Below the pieces are notes generated by a model. It was not told the DNA's origin. It was given only the letters and a program-made list of their open reading frames with translations, and ran no database searches. From Nevskiales bacterium (GTDB taxonomy: Bacteria > Pseudomonadota > Gammaproteobacteria > Nevskiales > Nevskiaceae): 64,000 nucleotides of DNA. The stretch spans positions 1 to 64,000 of the forward strand of contig JAQVDP010000017.1 of assembly GCA_028698335.1 (NCBI GenBank), in the 5' to 3' direction. Positions 1 through 8,943 of the stretch are shown here, piece by piece (position 1 is the stretch's first letter; every line of letters starts with the position of its first letter). The translations under genes and the position numbers were made by a program.

Positions 1-261
1 CCGTGCGCTCTCTACTCAGAAACGGGTTCGATCACCCCAGCACGTACCAAGCTGCACGGGCCGGTCTGGCCGTCTTATCGACGCTCAGACTCTACCGTGA
101 TGGTCTGCTCTGAACATACAAGCACCGGCGTCGGATCGACGCCCTCGAGGGCCGACGGCGCTGACGGATTTCCGTCACCCGCGTTGCGAAAACCGGCGTC
201 GGAAAACCGTCCATCCCCGTTCGGGGCCGCGTTGATCGCCTTCTGCCGCAAGCGGCATTCG
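1..261. other. Left flank without a recognised gene
   Basis: No reading frame here looks like a real protein; frames on both strands lack family resemblance and the minus-strand ones run through fliL. A perfect 7-bp inverted repeat (GGCGTCG, GAT loop, CGACGCC) sits at 127-143 without a following T tract, so a terminator for whatever lies to the left is possible but unproven. The region leads into the sigma-54 promoter of the flagellar operon. Confidence 0.5.
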
Positions 262-277
262 TGGAACAGGACTTGCT
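262..277 (+). promoter_or_regulatory. Sigma-54 promoter of the fliL flagellar operon
   Basis: TGGAACAGGACTTGCT matches the -24/-12 consensus TGGCAC-N5-TTGCT, with GG at 263-264 and GC at 275-276 separated by exactly 10 bases. Transcription would begin near 288, about 30 bases before the chosen fliL start. In polar flagellates such class II flagellar promoters are driven by RpoN with FleQ or FlrC; that activator assignment is inference. Confidence 0.75.
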
Positions 278-317
278 CGGACCGGGCATCGATTCCCGAT
301 CCATGGAGCGGTCCGCA

Positions 318-848
318 ATGGCACAAGACGATTCCGACGACGCAACCCCCACGGCCGCTCCGGCGAAGAAGGGGGGTGGGCTGCTGGTCGTCGTTCTGGC
401 GGTGATCCTGTCGGCCGGGGCCGCCGGTGGCGTCAGCTGGTTCGTGGCCCAGCATTTCATGAACGAACTCAAGCCCGCGGTCGAAGGCGAAGACGGCGAG
501 GCCGCCGAGGAGGAGGCCGCGCCCAAGGATCCGGCGCACTACTTCGCGCTCGAGCCGGCGTTCGTCGTCAATCTCGACGACGAGCACGCGCAGCGTTTCC
601 TCCAGGTACAGGTGCAGGTGATGACGCGCAACGAGGCGCTGCTCGAGGAGATCGAGCGGCATGCGCCGCGCATCCGCAGCGCGCTGCTGCTGCTGTTCGG
701 CCAGCAGAAGGCCGAGAACCTCGTGTCGCGAGCCGGCAAGGAGCAGCTGCAGGCCGATGTGCTGGCCGAAGTGCAGCGGATCATCAAGGAGGAGACCGGC
801 GAGGACGGTATCGAGGCGGTCTACTTCACCAGCTTCGTCATGCAGTAG
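318..848 (+). CDS. fliL: Flagellar basal body-associated protein FliL
   Basis: FliL is an inner-membrane protein that surrounds the stator at the basal body and supports motor torque. The 176-residue product has a short Ala/Lys-rich cytoplasmic N-terminus, one transmembrane helix at about residues 21-43, an acidic linker and a conserved periplasmic FliL domain ending in FVMQ. I chose the ATG at 318 because GGAG lies 9 bases upstream and the sigma-54 promoter would start transcription near 288; an ATG at 303 is the alternative. It is the first gene of a tightly packed flagellar operon and is followed 8 bases later by fliM. Confidence 0.9.
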   Translation: MAQDDSDDATPTAAPAKKGGGLLVVVLAVILSAGAAGGVSWFVAQHFMNELKPAVEGEDGEAAEEEAAPKDPAHYFALEPAFVVNLDDEHAQRFLQVQVQVMTRNEALLEEIERHAPRIRSALLLLFGQQKAENLVSRAGKEQLQADVLAEVQRIIKEETGEDGIEAVYFTSFVMQ

Positions 849-856
849 GCCCGGCC

Positions 857-1861
857 ATGAGTTCTTCCAACGATCTGCTGTCCCAGGACGAAATCGACGC
901 GCTGCTGCACGGCGTCGACAGTGGCGATGTGGACACCACGCCGCCGCCGGCCGCGCCCGGGGAGGCGCGCCCGTTCGACTTCACTTCTCAGGATCGCATC
1001 GTCCGCGGGCGCATGCCGACCCTGGAGATGGTCAACGAGCGCTTCGCGCGCCTGTTCCGCATCTCGCTGTTCAACATGCTGCGGCGCTCGCCGGAGCTGA
1101 CCGTGGTCGGGATCGAGACCGCGAAGTTCAACGAATACACGCACTCGCTGTTCGTGCCGACCAACCTGAATCTGATCCGGGTCAAGCCGCTGCGCGGCAC
1201 CGCGCTGTTCGTGTTCGAGCCGCGCCTGGTGTTCACCGTGGTCGAGAATTTCTTCGGCGGTGACGGCCGGCTCAACACCAAGATCGAGGGGCGCGAGTTC
1301 ACGCCGACCGAGATGCGCGTGATCCAGCTCATGCTCAAGCAGGCGTTCCAGGATCTGCAGGAAGCCTGGAGCCCGGTGATGAACCTGGATTTCGAATATC
1401 TGAATTCCGAGGTCAATCCGCATTTCGCGAACATCGTCTCGCCGAGCGAGATCGTCGTGGTGTCCAAGTTCAAGATCGAACTCGAGGGCGGCGGCGGTCA
1501 CCTGCACGTGACCTTCCCGTACTCGATGATCGAGCCGATCCGCGACCTGCTCGACGCCGGCATCCAGTCCGATCGCGCCGACAAGGACGAGCGCTGGGTC
1601 CACGCGCTGCGCGACCAGATCCGGGACACCGAGGTCGAGGTCGAGAGCGAGCTGGCCCAGGCGACGATCTCGCTGCGGGAACTGGCCAGGCTCAAGCCCG
1701 GTGACGTGATCCCGATCAAGCTGCCCAAGACCATCGACCTGTGCGTCGAGAAACTGCCGCTGTTCCGCGGCACCTTCGGCGTGTCCGGCGGCAAGAACGC
1801 CGTGCGCATCACCGAAGTGATCAAGCGTCAATCAAAGCCCTCCAACCGAGAAGCCGCATGA
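857..1861 (+). CDS. fliM: Flagellar motor switch protein FliM
   Basis: FliM forms the middle of the C-ring and binds phospho-CheY to reverse the motor. The 334-residue protein starts with the conserved CheY-binding N-terminal peptide (LLSQDEIDALL at about residues 6-16). This is followed by the CheC-like middle domain and a C-terminal SpoA/surface-antigen domain. Length is typical. The stop overlaps the fliN start (ATGA), indicating translational coupling. Confidence 0.97.
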   Translation: MSSSNDLLSQDEIDALLHGVDSGDVDTTPPPAAPGEARPFDFTSQDRIVRGRMPTLEMVNERFARLFRISLFNMLRRSPELTVVGIETAKFNEYTHSLFVPTNLNLIRVKPLRGTALFVFEPRLVFTVVENFFGGDGRLNTKIEGREFTPTEMRVIQLMLKQAFQDLQEAWSPVMNLDFEYLNSEVNPHFANIVSPSEIVVVSKFKIELEGGGGHLHVTFPYSMIEPIRDLLDAGIQSDRADKDERWVHALRDQIRDTEVEVESELAQATISLRELARLKPGDVIPIKLPKTIDLCVEKLPLFRGTFGVSGGKNAVRITEVIKRQSKPSNREAA

Positions 1862-2208
1862 ACAGCACTGCCGAGAAGCCGGCGACCGAAGCGTCGCGCG
1901 CGAATTTCGAAACCCTCGAGGACCGGGGTCCGGAGATGACCGACGGCGACGTCAATCTCGATGTGATTCTCGACGTGCCGGTGACCCTGTCGATGGAGGT
2001 GGGGCGTGCGCGCATTCCGATCCGCAACCTGCTGCAGCTCAACCAGGGTTCGGTCGTCGAACTCGAGCGCGGTGCCGGCGAGCCGCTGGACGTCTACGCC
2101 AACGGCACCCTGATCGCGCACGGCGAAGTGGTCGTGGTCAACGAGAAGTTCGGCATCCGGCTGACCGACGTGGTCAGCCTGAGCGAACGCATCAACAAGC
2201 TGCGCTGA
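1858..2208 (+). CDS. fliN: Flagellar motor switch protein FliN
   Basis: FliN forms the base of the C-ring and docks export substrates. The 116-residue protein has a short acidic N-terminal extension and a C-terminal SpoA domain (residues about 38-115) with the usual VPVTLSMEVGRARIPI, LLQL and GEVVVVNEKFGIRLTD segments. The start at 1858 overlaps the fliM stop by 4 bases. Upstream in-frame starts would run back through fliM and were discarded. Confidence 0.95.
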   Translation: MNSTAEKPATEASRANFETLEDRGPEMTDGDVNLDVILDVPVTLSMEVGRARIPIRNLLQLNQGSVVELERGAGEPLDVYANGTLIAHGEVVVVNEKFGIRLTDVVSLSERINKLR

Positions 2209-2212
2209 GACG

Positions 2213-2629
2213 ATGGCCCAGATCGCCAACATCGCCACCGATCCGGGAACCGTATCCGCCGCCGCGACCGGGGCCGCGGGTCTGTCCGGCGGCGGCAGCG
2301 TGCTGGAGATGATCGGCAGCCTGATGCTGGTGCTGGTCGTGATCTTCGCGCTGGCCTTCGTCGCGCGGCGGCTGCAGGGCGCGCATTTCTCGCGGACGTC
2401 CGCGCTGCGGCTGCACAGCGGCATCCAGGTCGGCGCCAAGGAGCGTGTCGTCATCGTCGATGCCGGCGGCCAGCAGTTCCTCGTCGGCGTCGCTCCCGGT
2501 TCGGTCCGCTTGCTGCACAAGTTCGACGCGCCGGTGGATACGGCCGCGGTCGACGTCGATGAGTCCGGCCCGGTCGAGCCGGGCTTCGCCGAACGCCTGC
2601 GCGAGGCGCTCGGAGGGCAGCGCGCATGA
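2213..2629 (+). CDS. fliO: Flagellar biosynthesis protein FliO
   Basis: FliO is a membrane protein that helps assemble the FliPQR export gate. The 138-residue product has a Gly/Ala-rich N-terminal stretch, one transmembrane helix at about residues 34-52, and a cytoplasmic FliO domain beginning with ARRLQGAHF. Family sequence conservation is low, so the identification rests on this architecture and its fixed place between fliN and fliP. It overlaps fliP by 4 bases. Confidence 0.9.
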   Translation: MAQIANIATDPGTVSAAATGAAGLSGGGSVLEMIGSLMLVLVVIFALAFVARRLQGAHFSRTSALRLHSGIQVGAKERVVIVDAGGQQFLVGVAPGSVRLLHKFDAPVDTAAVDVDESGPVEPGFAERLREALGGQRA

Positions 2630-3405
2630 ACGACCGGATCCGCCGGATGCGCCCGGCGGCGACGCTGCTGGGCCTGGCGGCGCTGCTGATCGGCATGCCG
2701 GTCTTCGCCGCCGACGTGCCGGGCCTGCCGGCGGTGACCGCGACGGCGGGCGCCGACGGCGGCACCGAATACAGCCTCAGCATCCAGGTGCTGCTGCTGA
2801 TGACGGCGCTGACCCTGCTGCCGGCCGCGCTGCTGGCGATGACCGCGTTCACCCGCGTGATCATCGTGCTCGGCCTGCTGCGCCAGGCGCTGGGGACCGG
2901 GCAGACGCCGACCAATCAGGTGCTGATCGGGCTGGCGCTGTTCCTGACCTTCTTCGTGATGACGCCGGTGATCGACAAGGTCTATACGGATGCGGTGCAG
3001 CCGTACATGGCCGGCGAGCTGGCGTTCGAGCCTGCGGTGCAGGCGGCCGCCCGGCCGGTGCGCGGCTTCATGCTGGCGCAGACCCGCGACACCGATCTGA
3101 TGACCTTCGCCAAGATCGCCAACGTCGGGCCGTTCCAGTCCGATGACGAGGTGCCGTTCACGGTGCTGGCGGCGTCGTTCCTGACCTCGGAGCTGACGAC
3201 CGCGTTCCAGATCGGCTTCATGCTGTTCATCCCCTTCGTGATCATCGACATGGTGGTCGCCAGCGTGCTGATGAGCATGGGCATGATGATGCTGTCGCCG
3301 ATGCTGATCTCGCTGCCGTTCAAACTGATGCTGTTCGTGCTGGTCGACGGCTGGTCGCTGATCACCGGCACGCTGGCGGCATCGTTCCGGGCGGTGAGCC
3401 CATGA
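2626..3405 (+). CDS. fliP: Flagellar export gate protein FliP
   Basis: FliP forms most of the export-gate pore together with FliQ and FliR. The 259-residue protein has a cleavable signal peptide (hydrophobic segment ending VFA|AD near residue 29), which is normal for FliP. Two pairs of transmembrane helices follow, with conserved LTLLPAALLAMTAFTRVIIV and PFVIIDMVVASVLMSMGMMM stretches. It overlaps both fliO and fliQ by 4 bases. Confidence 0.97.
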   Translation: MNDRIRRMRPAATLLGLAALLIGMPVFAADVPGLPAVTATAGADGGTEYSLSIQVLLLMTALTLLPAALLAMTAFTRVIIVLGLLRQALGTGQTPTNQVLIGLALFLTFFVMTPVIDKVYTDAVQPYMAGELAFEPAVQAAARPVRGFMLAQTRDTDLMTFAKIANVGPFQSDDEVPFTVLAASFLTSELTTAFQIGFMLFIPFVIIDMVVASVLMSMGMMMLSPMLISLPFKLMLFVLVDGWSLITGTLAASFRAVSP

Positions 3406-3671
3406 GTCCGGAAAGCGTGCTGACGCTGGGGCGCGAGGCGCTCTGGCTCGGTATCCTGATCGGCGCGCCGCTGCTGCTGACGGCGCTGGCCGTCGGCGTG
3501 CTCGTCGGCATCTTCCAGGCGGCTACGCAGATCAACGAGATGACGCTGAGCTTCATTCCGAAGCTGCTGGCGATGGCGGCGGTCGGCGTGCTCGCCGGAC
3601 CGTGGATGCTGCGCATGCTCACCGAGTTCACCCGCCGCCTGGTCGACAGCATCCCCGGCATGCTGAGCTGA
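3402..3671 (+). CDS. fliQ: Flagellar export gate protein FliQ
   Basis: This small two-helix membrane subunit of the type III export gate has 89 residues, the standard length. It contains the family signature QAATQINEMTLSFIPKLLA in the loop between the two helices. It starts inside the fliP stop (ATGA) and is followed by fliR 2 bases after its stop. Confidence 0.96.
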   Translation: MSPESVLTLGREALWLGILIGAPLLLTALAVGVLVGIFQAATQINEMTLSFIPKLLAMAAVGVLAGPWMLRMLTEFTRRLVDSIPGMLS

Positions 3672-3673
3672 CC

Positions 3674-4450
3674 ATGACGTTCAGCGAGGACCAGCTGATC
3701 GTCTGGCTGCAGCAGTACTTCTGGGTGTTCGTGCGCATGGGCGGCGTCATGGCGATCGCGCCGGTGCTCGGCGCGCGCTCGGTCGCCCCGCCGATCCGCA
3801 TCCTGCTCGCGCTGCTGCTGACCCTGCTGGTGGCGCCGCTGCTGCCCGAGCCGGCGAAAGTGGAACTGTTCGGCGCCAGCTGGCTGGTGGCGCTGGCGCA
3901 GCAGTTGCTGATCGGCGTGTCCGCCGGCTTCGTGCTGCTGCTGGTGTTCGAGGCCACGGTCCTCGGCGCCGAACTGATCTCGTACAGCATGGGGCTCGGC
4001 TTCGCCCAGCTTGCCGATCCCCTGCGCGGCGTGACCACGCCGGTGCTCGGCACGTTCCTGACCATCGTCACGACGTTGCTGTTCATCGCGCTCGGCGGCC
4101 ATCTGCTGCTGATCGAGACGATGGTGCGCTCGTTCCACACGCTGCCGGTCGGCAGCGTCGGCTTCGACGCCCGCGCGCTGGTGATGCTGCTGCAGTTCGG
4201 CAGCATCGTGTTCATCGGCGGTCTGCAACTGGCGCTGCCGGTGGTGATCGCGTTGCTGGTCGTCAATCTGGCGATGGGCGTGATCAGCCGCAGCGCGCCG
4301 ACGCTGAACCTGTTCGCGGTCGGCTTTCCGATGACGCTGATCGCCGGCCTGGTGCTGATCCATGCCGGACTGCCGGCGCTGCTCGACGGCGTCACCACGC
4401 TGTTCGACGACGCCTGGCTGATCCTCGATCAGGTGCTGAGGACGCCCTGA
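3674..4450 (+). CDS. fliR: Flagellar export gate protein FliR
   Basis: FliR is the single-copy membrane subunit that completes the FliPQR export gate. The 258-residue product has about six hydrophobic helices and the conserved region SYSMGLGFAQLADP near residues 104-117. The ATG at 3674 follows the fliQ stop by 2 bases; a longer frame would overlap fliQ and lacks family resemblance. The stop shares one base with the flhB start. Confidence 0.95.
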   Translation: MTFSEDQLIVWLQQYFWVFVRMGGVMAIAPVLGARSVAPPIRILLALLLTLLVAPLLPEPAKVELFGASWLVALAQQLLIGVSAGFVLLLVFEATVLGAELISYSMGLGFAQLADPLRGVTTPVLGTFLTIVTTLLFIALGGHLLLIETMVRSFHTLPVGSVGFDARALVMLLQFGSIVFIGGLQLALPVVIALLVVNLAMGVISRSAPTLNLFAVGFPMTLIAGLVLIHAGLPALLDGVTTLFDDAWLILDQVLRTP

Positions 4451-5586
4451 TGGCGGACAGCGCGCAGGACAAGACCGAACGTGCCACACCCAAACGCCTG
4501 CGCGACGCGCGCAAGCGCGGCGAGGTGCCGCGTTCGCGCGAGCTGGCGTCGTTCGTCGTCGTGACCAGCGGGCTGATGACGCTGCTGGCGATCTCGGCGA
4601 ATCTGGCGGGTGGCGCGGCGGACTGGATGCGCGCCGCGCTGAACATCGATCCGGAGGTGCTGGCGCAGCCCGACAGCCTGATCGGTGCGCTGGGCCGGCT
4701 CACCGGACAGGCGTTCGGGCTGGTGCTGCCGGTTCTCGGCGTCGGCTTCCTCGCCGGGTTTGCGGCGCCGCTGATGCTCGGCGGCTGGAACCTGTCGGCC
4801 GAGGCACTGCAGCCGAAGCTCGAGCGCATCGATCCGATCAAGGGGCTCGGGCGCGTGTTCTCCAGCAACGCCCTGGTCGAACTGGCCAAGGCGCTGCTCA
4901 AGGCCGGCGCGCTCGGCGCGATCGCCGCCGCCTACGTCTATTCGCACCTCGACGAACTGATGGCCCTCGGCCGCGAGCCGGTGGGGCAGGCGATGGCGCA
5001 CGGCCTGCAGCTCGCGATCGGCTGCCTGATGTGGATGTGCGGCGGCCTGCTGCTGATCGCGGCGATCGACGCGCCGTACCAGCTCTGGTCCTACGCCAAG
5101 AAGCTGAAGATGACCAAGCAGGAGGTCAAGCAGGAGTTCAAGGAGTCCGAGGGCAGCCCGGAGGTCAAGGGACGCCTGCGGCGCCTGCAGCAGGAGGTCG
5201 CGCAGCGGCGGATGATGCAGGACGTGCCGACCGCCGATGTCGTCGTCGTCAACCCGACGCATTACGCCGTGGCGCTGAAGTACGACACCCAGAAGATGCG
5301 CGCGCCGCGGGTGGTGGCCAAGGGCCGCGACCTGATCGCGCAGACGATCCGCGAGCTGGCCGAGCAGAACAAGGTGCCGCTGGTCTCGGCGCCGCCGCTG
5401 GCGCGCGCGCTGTACCGCGGCGCCGAACTCGGCGACGAAATTCCGGCGGCGCTGTATGCGGCGGTGGCCCAGGTGCTGATCTACGTCTACCAGTTGCGGG
5501 ACATCAAGGCCGGCAGGACGGCTGGCACGCCGCCTGCACCCCCGGTGATCGACGACGTCCCCGGTGGCGAACCCGACCCGACATGA
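4450..5586 (+). CDS. flhB: Flagellar export switch protein FlhB
   Basis: FlhB controls export substrate specificity, switching from rod/hook to filament substrates after self-cleavage. The 378-residue protein has a basic N-terminus (DKTERATPKRL), four transmembrane helices and a cytoplasmic domain. That domain carries the autocleavage motif NPTH at residues 268-271 (cut between N and P). The C-terminal tail is rich in Pro and acidic residues. It overlaps fliR by 1 base and flhA by 4 bases. Confidence 0.97.
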   Translation: MADSAQDKTERATPKRLRDARKRGEVPRSRELASFVVVTSGLMTLLAISANLAGGAADWMRAALNIDPEVLAQPDSLIGALGRLTGQAFGLVLPVLGVGFLAGFAAPLMLGGWNLSAEALQPKLERIDPIKGLGRVFSSNALVELAKALLKAGALGAIAAAYVYSHLDELMALGREPVGQAMAHGLQLAIGCLMWMCGGLLLIAAIDAPYQLWSYAKKLKMTKQEVKQEFKESEGSPEVKGRLRRLQQEVAQRRMMQDVPTADVVVVNPTHYAVALKYDTQKMRAPRVVAKGRDLIAQTIRELAEQNKVPLVSAPPLARALYRGAELGDEIPAALYAAVAQVLIYVYQLRDIKAGRTAGTPPAPPVIDDVPGGEPDPT

Positions 5587-7646
5587 ATCTCAACGATCTT
5601 CTGAACCGCATCCGTGAACTCGGCCGCAGCGGCCTGGCGGCGCCGCTGCTGCTGATGCTGATCCTGGCGATGATGGTGATTCCGCTGGCGCCAGCGGTGC
5701 TGGATCTGATGTTCACGATGAACATCACCCTGTCGATCACCATCCTGCTGGCGGTGATCTACGTGATGCGGCCGCTGGAATTCAGCGCCTTTCCGACCGT
5801 GCTGCTGTTCGCGACCCTGCTGCGGCTGTCGCTGAACGTGGCGTCGACCCGCGTGGTCCTCATCAACGGCCACGAGGGCAGCGGTGCCGCCGGTCGGGTG
5901 ATCGAGGCCTTTGGCGAATTCGTCATCGGCGGCAACTACGCGGTCGGCCTCGTGGTGTTCGTGATTTTGACGATCGTCAACTTCATGGTCGTCACCAAGG
6001 GTGCCGAACGCGTGTCGGAAGTGTCCGCGCGCTTCGTGCTGGATGCCCTGCCGGGCCGGCAGATGGCGATCGACGCCGACCTCAACGCCGGATTATTGAC
6101 GCGCGAGGAGGCCAAGCATCGCCGCGAGGAAGTCCGCTCCGAGGCCGACTTCTACGGCTCGATGGACGGCGCGAGCAAGTTCGTCCGCGGCGATGCCCTG
6201 GCCGGCATCCTGATCCTGCTGATCAACATCATCGGCGGTCTGCTGATCGGCACGATGCAGCACGACATGGCGCTGGGCGACGCACTGCGCAACTACGTGC
6301 TGCTGACGATCGGCGACGGTCTGGTCGCCCAGGTGCCGGCGCTGCTGCTGTCGACCGCGGTCGCGGTGCTGGTCACCCGCATGTCGCGGGCCGGCGACAT
6401 GTCGAGCCAGGTGCTCGGCCAGCTCTTCAATCAGCCGCGCGTGCTGGCGGTGACCGCCGGCGTGCTCGGCGTCGTCGGCATGATTCCCGGCATGCCGAAC
6501 CTGGTGTTCCTGCTGCTCGCCTCGATCTGCGGTGGCGCGGCGTGGCTGATGGCGCGGCGCGCCAGGGCCCGGGCCGAGGAGGCCCCGGAGGACGCCGAGC
6601 AGGCGCCGGAACCGCCGGCCGAGCTGTCCTGGGAGGACGTGCCCGGCGACGACATCCTCGGCCTGCAGGTCGGTTACCGCCTGATCCCGATGGTCGACAC
6701 GCGCCAGGGCGGCGAGTTGATGGGGCGGATCAAGGGTGTGCGCAAGAAGCTGACGCAGGAGCTGGGCTTCCTGATTCCGTCGGTGCACATCCGCGACAAC
6801 CTCGAATTGCAGCCCGGTGCCTACCGCCTGCTGGTGCACGGGGTGCCGGTGGCCGAGGGCACCGTGTATCCGGATCGCGAGATGGCGCTGAACCCGGGGC
6901 GTGTGTTCGGCAAGGTCGAGGGCATTCCGACCAAGGATCCGGCCTTCGGACTGGAGGCGGTGTGGATCGACAAGGGCGCGCGCGAGCACGCGCAGTCGCT
7001 GGGCTACACCGTGGTCGACTGCTCGACCGTCGTCGCGACCCATCTGTCCCATGTGATCAAGACCCATGCGCACGAGCTGCTCGGCCATGACGAGGCGCAG
7101 GCGCTGCTGCAGCAGCTCGGCAAGTCGGCGCCGAAACTGGTCGAGGACCTGGTGCCGAAGCTGCTGCCGCTGTCGGCCTTCGTCAAGGTGCTGCAGAACC
7201 TGCTGTCCGAGCGCGTGCCGATCCGCAATCTGCGCGTGATCGCCGAATGTCTGGCTGCCCATGCCGGCAAGAGTCAGGATCCCGTCGTGCTGTCGGGCCT
7301 CGTCCGCGTCGCGCTGGGTCGCCAGATCGTTCAGGAAATCAATGGTTTGAGCCCTGATCTTCCCGTCATCACGCTGTCGCCGTCGCTGGAACAGGTGTTG
7401 CAGGACAGCCTTCAGAGCGGTGGCGCTGCAATCGAACCGGGGCTGGCGGAACGCATGCACCGGTCGCTGTCGGAGCAGACGCACAAGCAGGAGACCTCGG
7501 GTCAGCCGGCCGTGCTGTTGGTTCCGCCGCCATTGCGGCCGCTGCTTGCGAGGTTCACCCGGCAGACCATTCCCGGACTGCACGTGCTGGCCTACGACGA
7601 GGTGCCGGATACCAAACAGATCCGGATGGTTGGAGCAGTGGCATAG
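5583..7646 (+). CDS. flhA: Flagellar export protein FlhA
   Basis: FlhA forms the nonameric export ring and uses proton motive force. The 687-residue protein has an N-terminal half with about eight transmembrane helices, including the FHIPEP-family region rich in LRLSLNVASTRVVL. A cytoplasmic linker follows (about residues 320-360), then the C-terminal chaperone-docking domain. The start at 5583 overlaps the flhB stop. A frame open further upstream is a shadow of flhB. Confidence 0.97.
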   Translation: MNLNDLLNRIRELGRSGLAAPLLLMLILAMMVIPLAPAVLDLMFTMNITLSITILLAVIYVMRPLEFSAFPTVLLFATLLRLSLNVASTRVVLINGHEGSGAAGRVIEAFGEFVIGGNYAVGLVVFVILTIVNFMVVTKGAERVSEVSARFVLDALPGRQMAIDADLNAGLLTREEAKHRREEVRSEADFYGSMDGASKFVRGDALAGILILLINIIGGLLIGTMQHDMALGDALRNYVLLTIGDGLVAQVPALLLSTAVAVLVTRMSRAGDMSSQVLGQLFNQPRVLAVTAGVLGVVGMIPGMPNLVFLLLASICGGAAWLMARRARARAEEAPEDAEQAPEPPAELSWEDVPGDDILGLQVGYRLIPMVDTRQGGELMGRIKGVRKKLTQELGFLIPSVHIRDNLELQPGAYRLLVHGVPVAEGTVYPDREMALNPGRVFGKVEGIPTKDPAFGLEAVWIDKGAREHAQSLGYTVVDCSTVVATHLSHVIKTHAHELLGHDEAQALLQQLGKSAPKLVEDLVPKLLPLSAFVKVLQNLLSERVPIRNLRVIAECLAAHAGKSQDPVVLSGLVRVALGRQIVQEINGLSPDLPVITLSPSLEQVLQDSLQSGGAAIEPGLAERMHRSLSEQTHKQETSGQPAVLLVPPPLRPLLARFTRQTIPGLHVLAYDEVPDTKQIRMVGAVA

Positions 7647-7674
7647 GCGGTCGCGCTAAGGAGCGTGCACGGAT

Positions 7675-8943
7675 ATGAAGATCAAGAGATTTCTGGCAGG
7701 CAGCATGCGGGAGGCGATCCGCATGGTGCGCGAAGAGCAGGGGGCTGACGCCGTCATCCTCTCCAACCGGCGGGTCAGCGGCGGCGTCGAAGTCGTCGCG
7801 GCGACCGACTACGACGCCGCGCTGATCCAGGCCGCGAGCCGCCGTGAGCCGGCGCCGCCGGCGCCGGCAGCCGAAGAGCCGTCAGCGGCCGAGGCCGAGG
7901 CGGCACGGGCCGAGGCGCCCGCGCCGGCCGCGAAGACCGCGTCGGCGTCCGCCGCGGCCCCCAGACCGGCCGCCCGCAAGGCCGCGCCCGCTGCCGAGCC
8001 GGTACTGCCGTCGCCGGAGGTCCAGCAGCTGCGGCGCGAGCTGGGCGGCATGCGCAAGATGCTCGAACAGCAGATGGCGGGGCTGGTCTGGCGCGACATG
8101 AACGAGCGCCAGCCCGAGCGCATGGCCGCGTTGCGGACCATGGTCAATCTCGGGCTCGAACCGAAACTGGCCCGCGAGATCGCCGCCGAGCTGCCCAACG
8201 GCACCGATGCCGAGCGGGCGAGGTTCCTGCCGCTGGGCCTGCTGGCGCGGCGGATTCCGGTGGCCAAGTCCGACGTGATTCTCGACGGCGGCGTGATCGC
8301 GCTGATCGGCCCGACCGGGGTCGGCAAGACGACCACGATTGCCAAGCTCGCGGCGCGCTTCGCCGCCAAGCATGGCACCCGCGATCTGGCGCTGGTCACG
8401 ACCGACCATTACCGCGTCGGTGCGCAGGAGCAGTTGTTCACCTACGGGCGCCTGCTCGGTGTGCCGGTGCATACGGCGTCCAATGCCAACGAGCTGCGCG
8501 GCATCCTCTCCCGCCTGGCGGACCGCAAGCTGGTGCTGATCGATACCGCCGGCATGGCGCCGCGTGACCGCAAGCTGGTCGCTCAGTTCTCGGAACTCAA
8601 GGCGGCTCGGCGGCCGATCCGCAGCTGGCTGGTCCTCGCCGCCAATGCGCAGGCCTGTGACCAGGACGAGATCCTGCGCCGCTTCGGCGCGATCGAGCCG
8701 GAAGCCTGCATCCTGACCAAGCTCGACGAAGCGTCGCGCATCGGCGGCGCGCTGTCCGCGACGATCCGCCACCAGCTTCCGATCCAGTACGTCTGCGACG
8801 GCCAGCGTGTCCCCGAGGACATGCAGCAGGCGCGCAGCGATCAGCTCGTGCTCAGAGCGATGCAGCTGTCGCGGCAGGCCCCGGCGGTCGTCGACGACAG
8901 CACCCTGGCTTTGCAGTTCGGAGTCGCACATGCAGGCATCTAA
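7675..8943 (+). CDS. flhF: Flagellar GTPase FlhF
   Basis: FlhF is an SRP-family GTPase that places and numbers polar flagella. The 422-residue product has an N-terminal B-domain (MKIKRFLAGSMREAIRMVREEQGADAVILS). An Ala/Pro/Glu-rich linker follows (about residues 60-115), then an NG domain with P-loop GPTGVGKTT at residues 212-220 and later DTAGM and TKLDEASRIG motifs. It follows flhA by 28 bases and overlaps flhG by 14 bases. FlhF/FlhG pairs mark polar flagellation. Confidence 0.96.
   Translation: MKIKRFLAGSMREAIRMVREEQGADAVILSNRRVSGGVEVVAATDYDAALIQAASRREPAPPAPAAEEPSAAEAEAARAEAPAPAAKTASASAAAPRPAARKAAPAAEPVLPSPEVQQLRRELGGMRKMLEQQMAGLVWRDMNERQPERMAALRTMVNLGLEPKLAREIAAELPNGTDAERARFLPLGLLARRIPVAKSDVILDGGVIALIGPTGVGKTTTIAKLAARFAAKHGTRDLALVTTDHYRVGAQEQLFTYGRLLGVPVHTASNANELRGILSRLADRKLVLIDTAGMAPRDRKLVAQFSELKAARRPIRSWLVLAANAQACDQDEILRRFGAIEPEACILTKLDEASRIGGALSATIRHQLPIQYVCDGQRVPEDMQQARSDQLVLRAMQLSRQAPAVVDDSTLALQFGVAHAGI

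Noticed and set aside
3362-4489. Minus-strand open frame opposite fliR
   Set aside because: Gln/Arg/His-rich shadow of the membrane protein gene, with no ribosome-binding site or family features.
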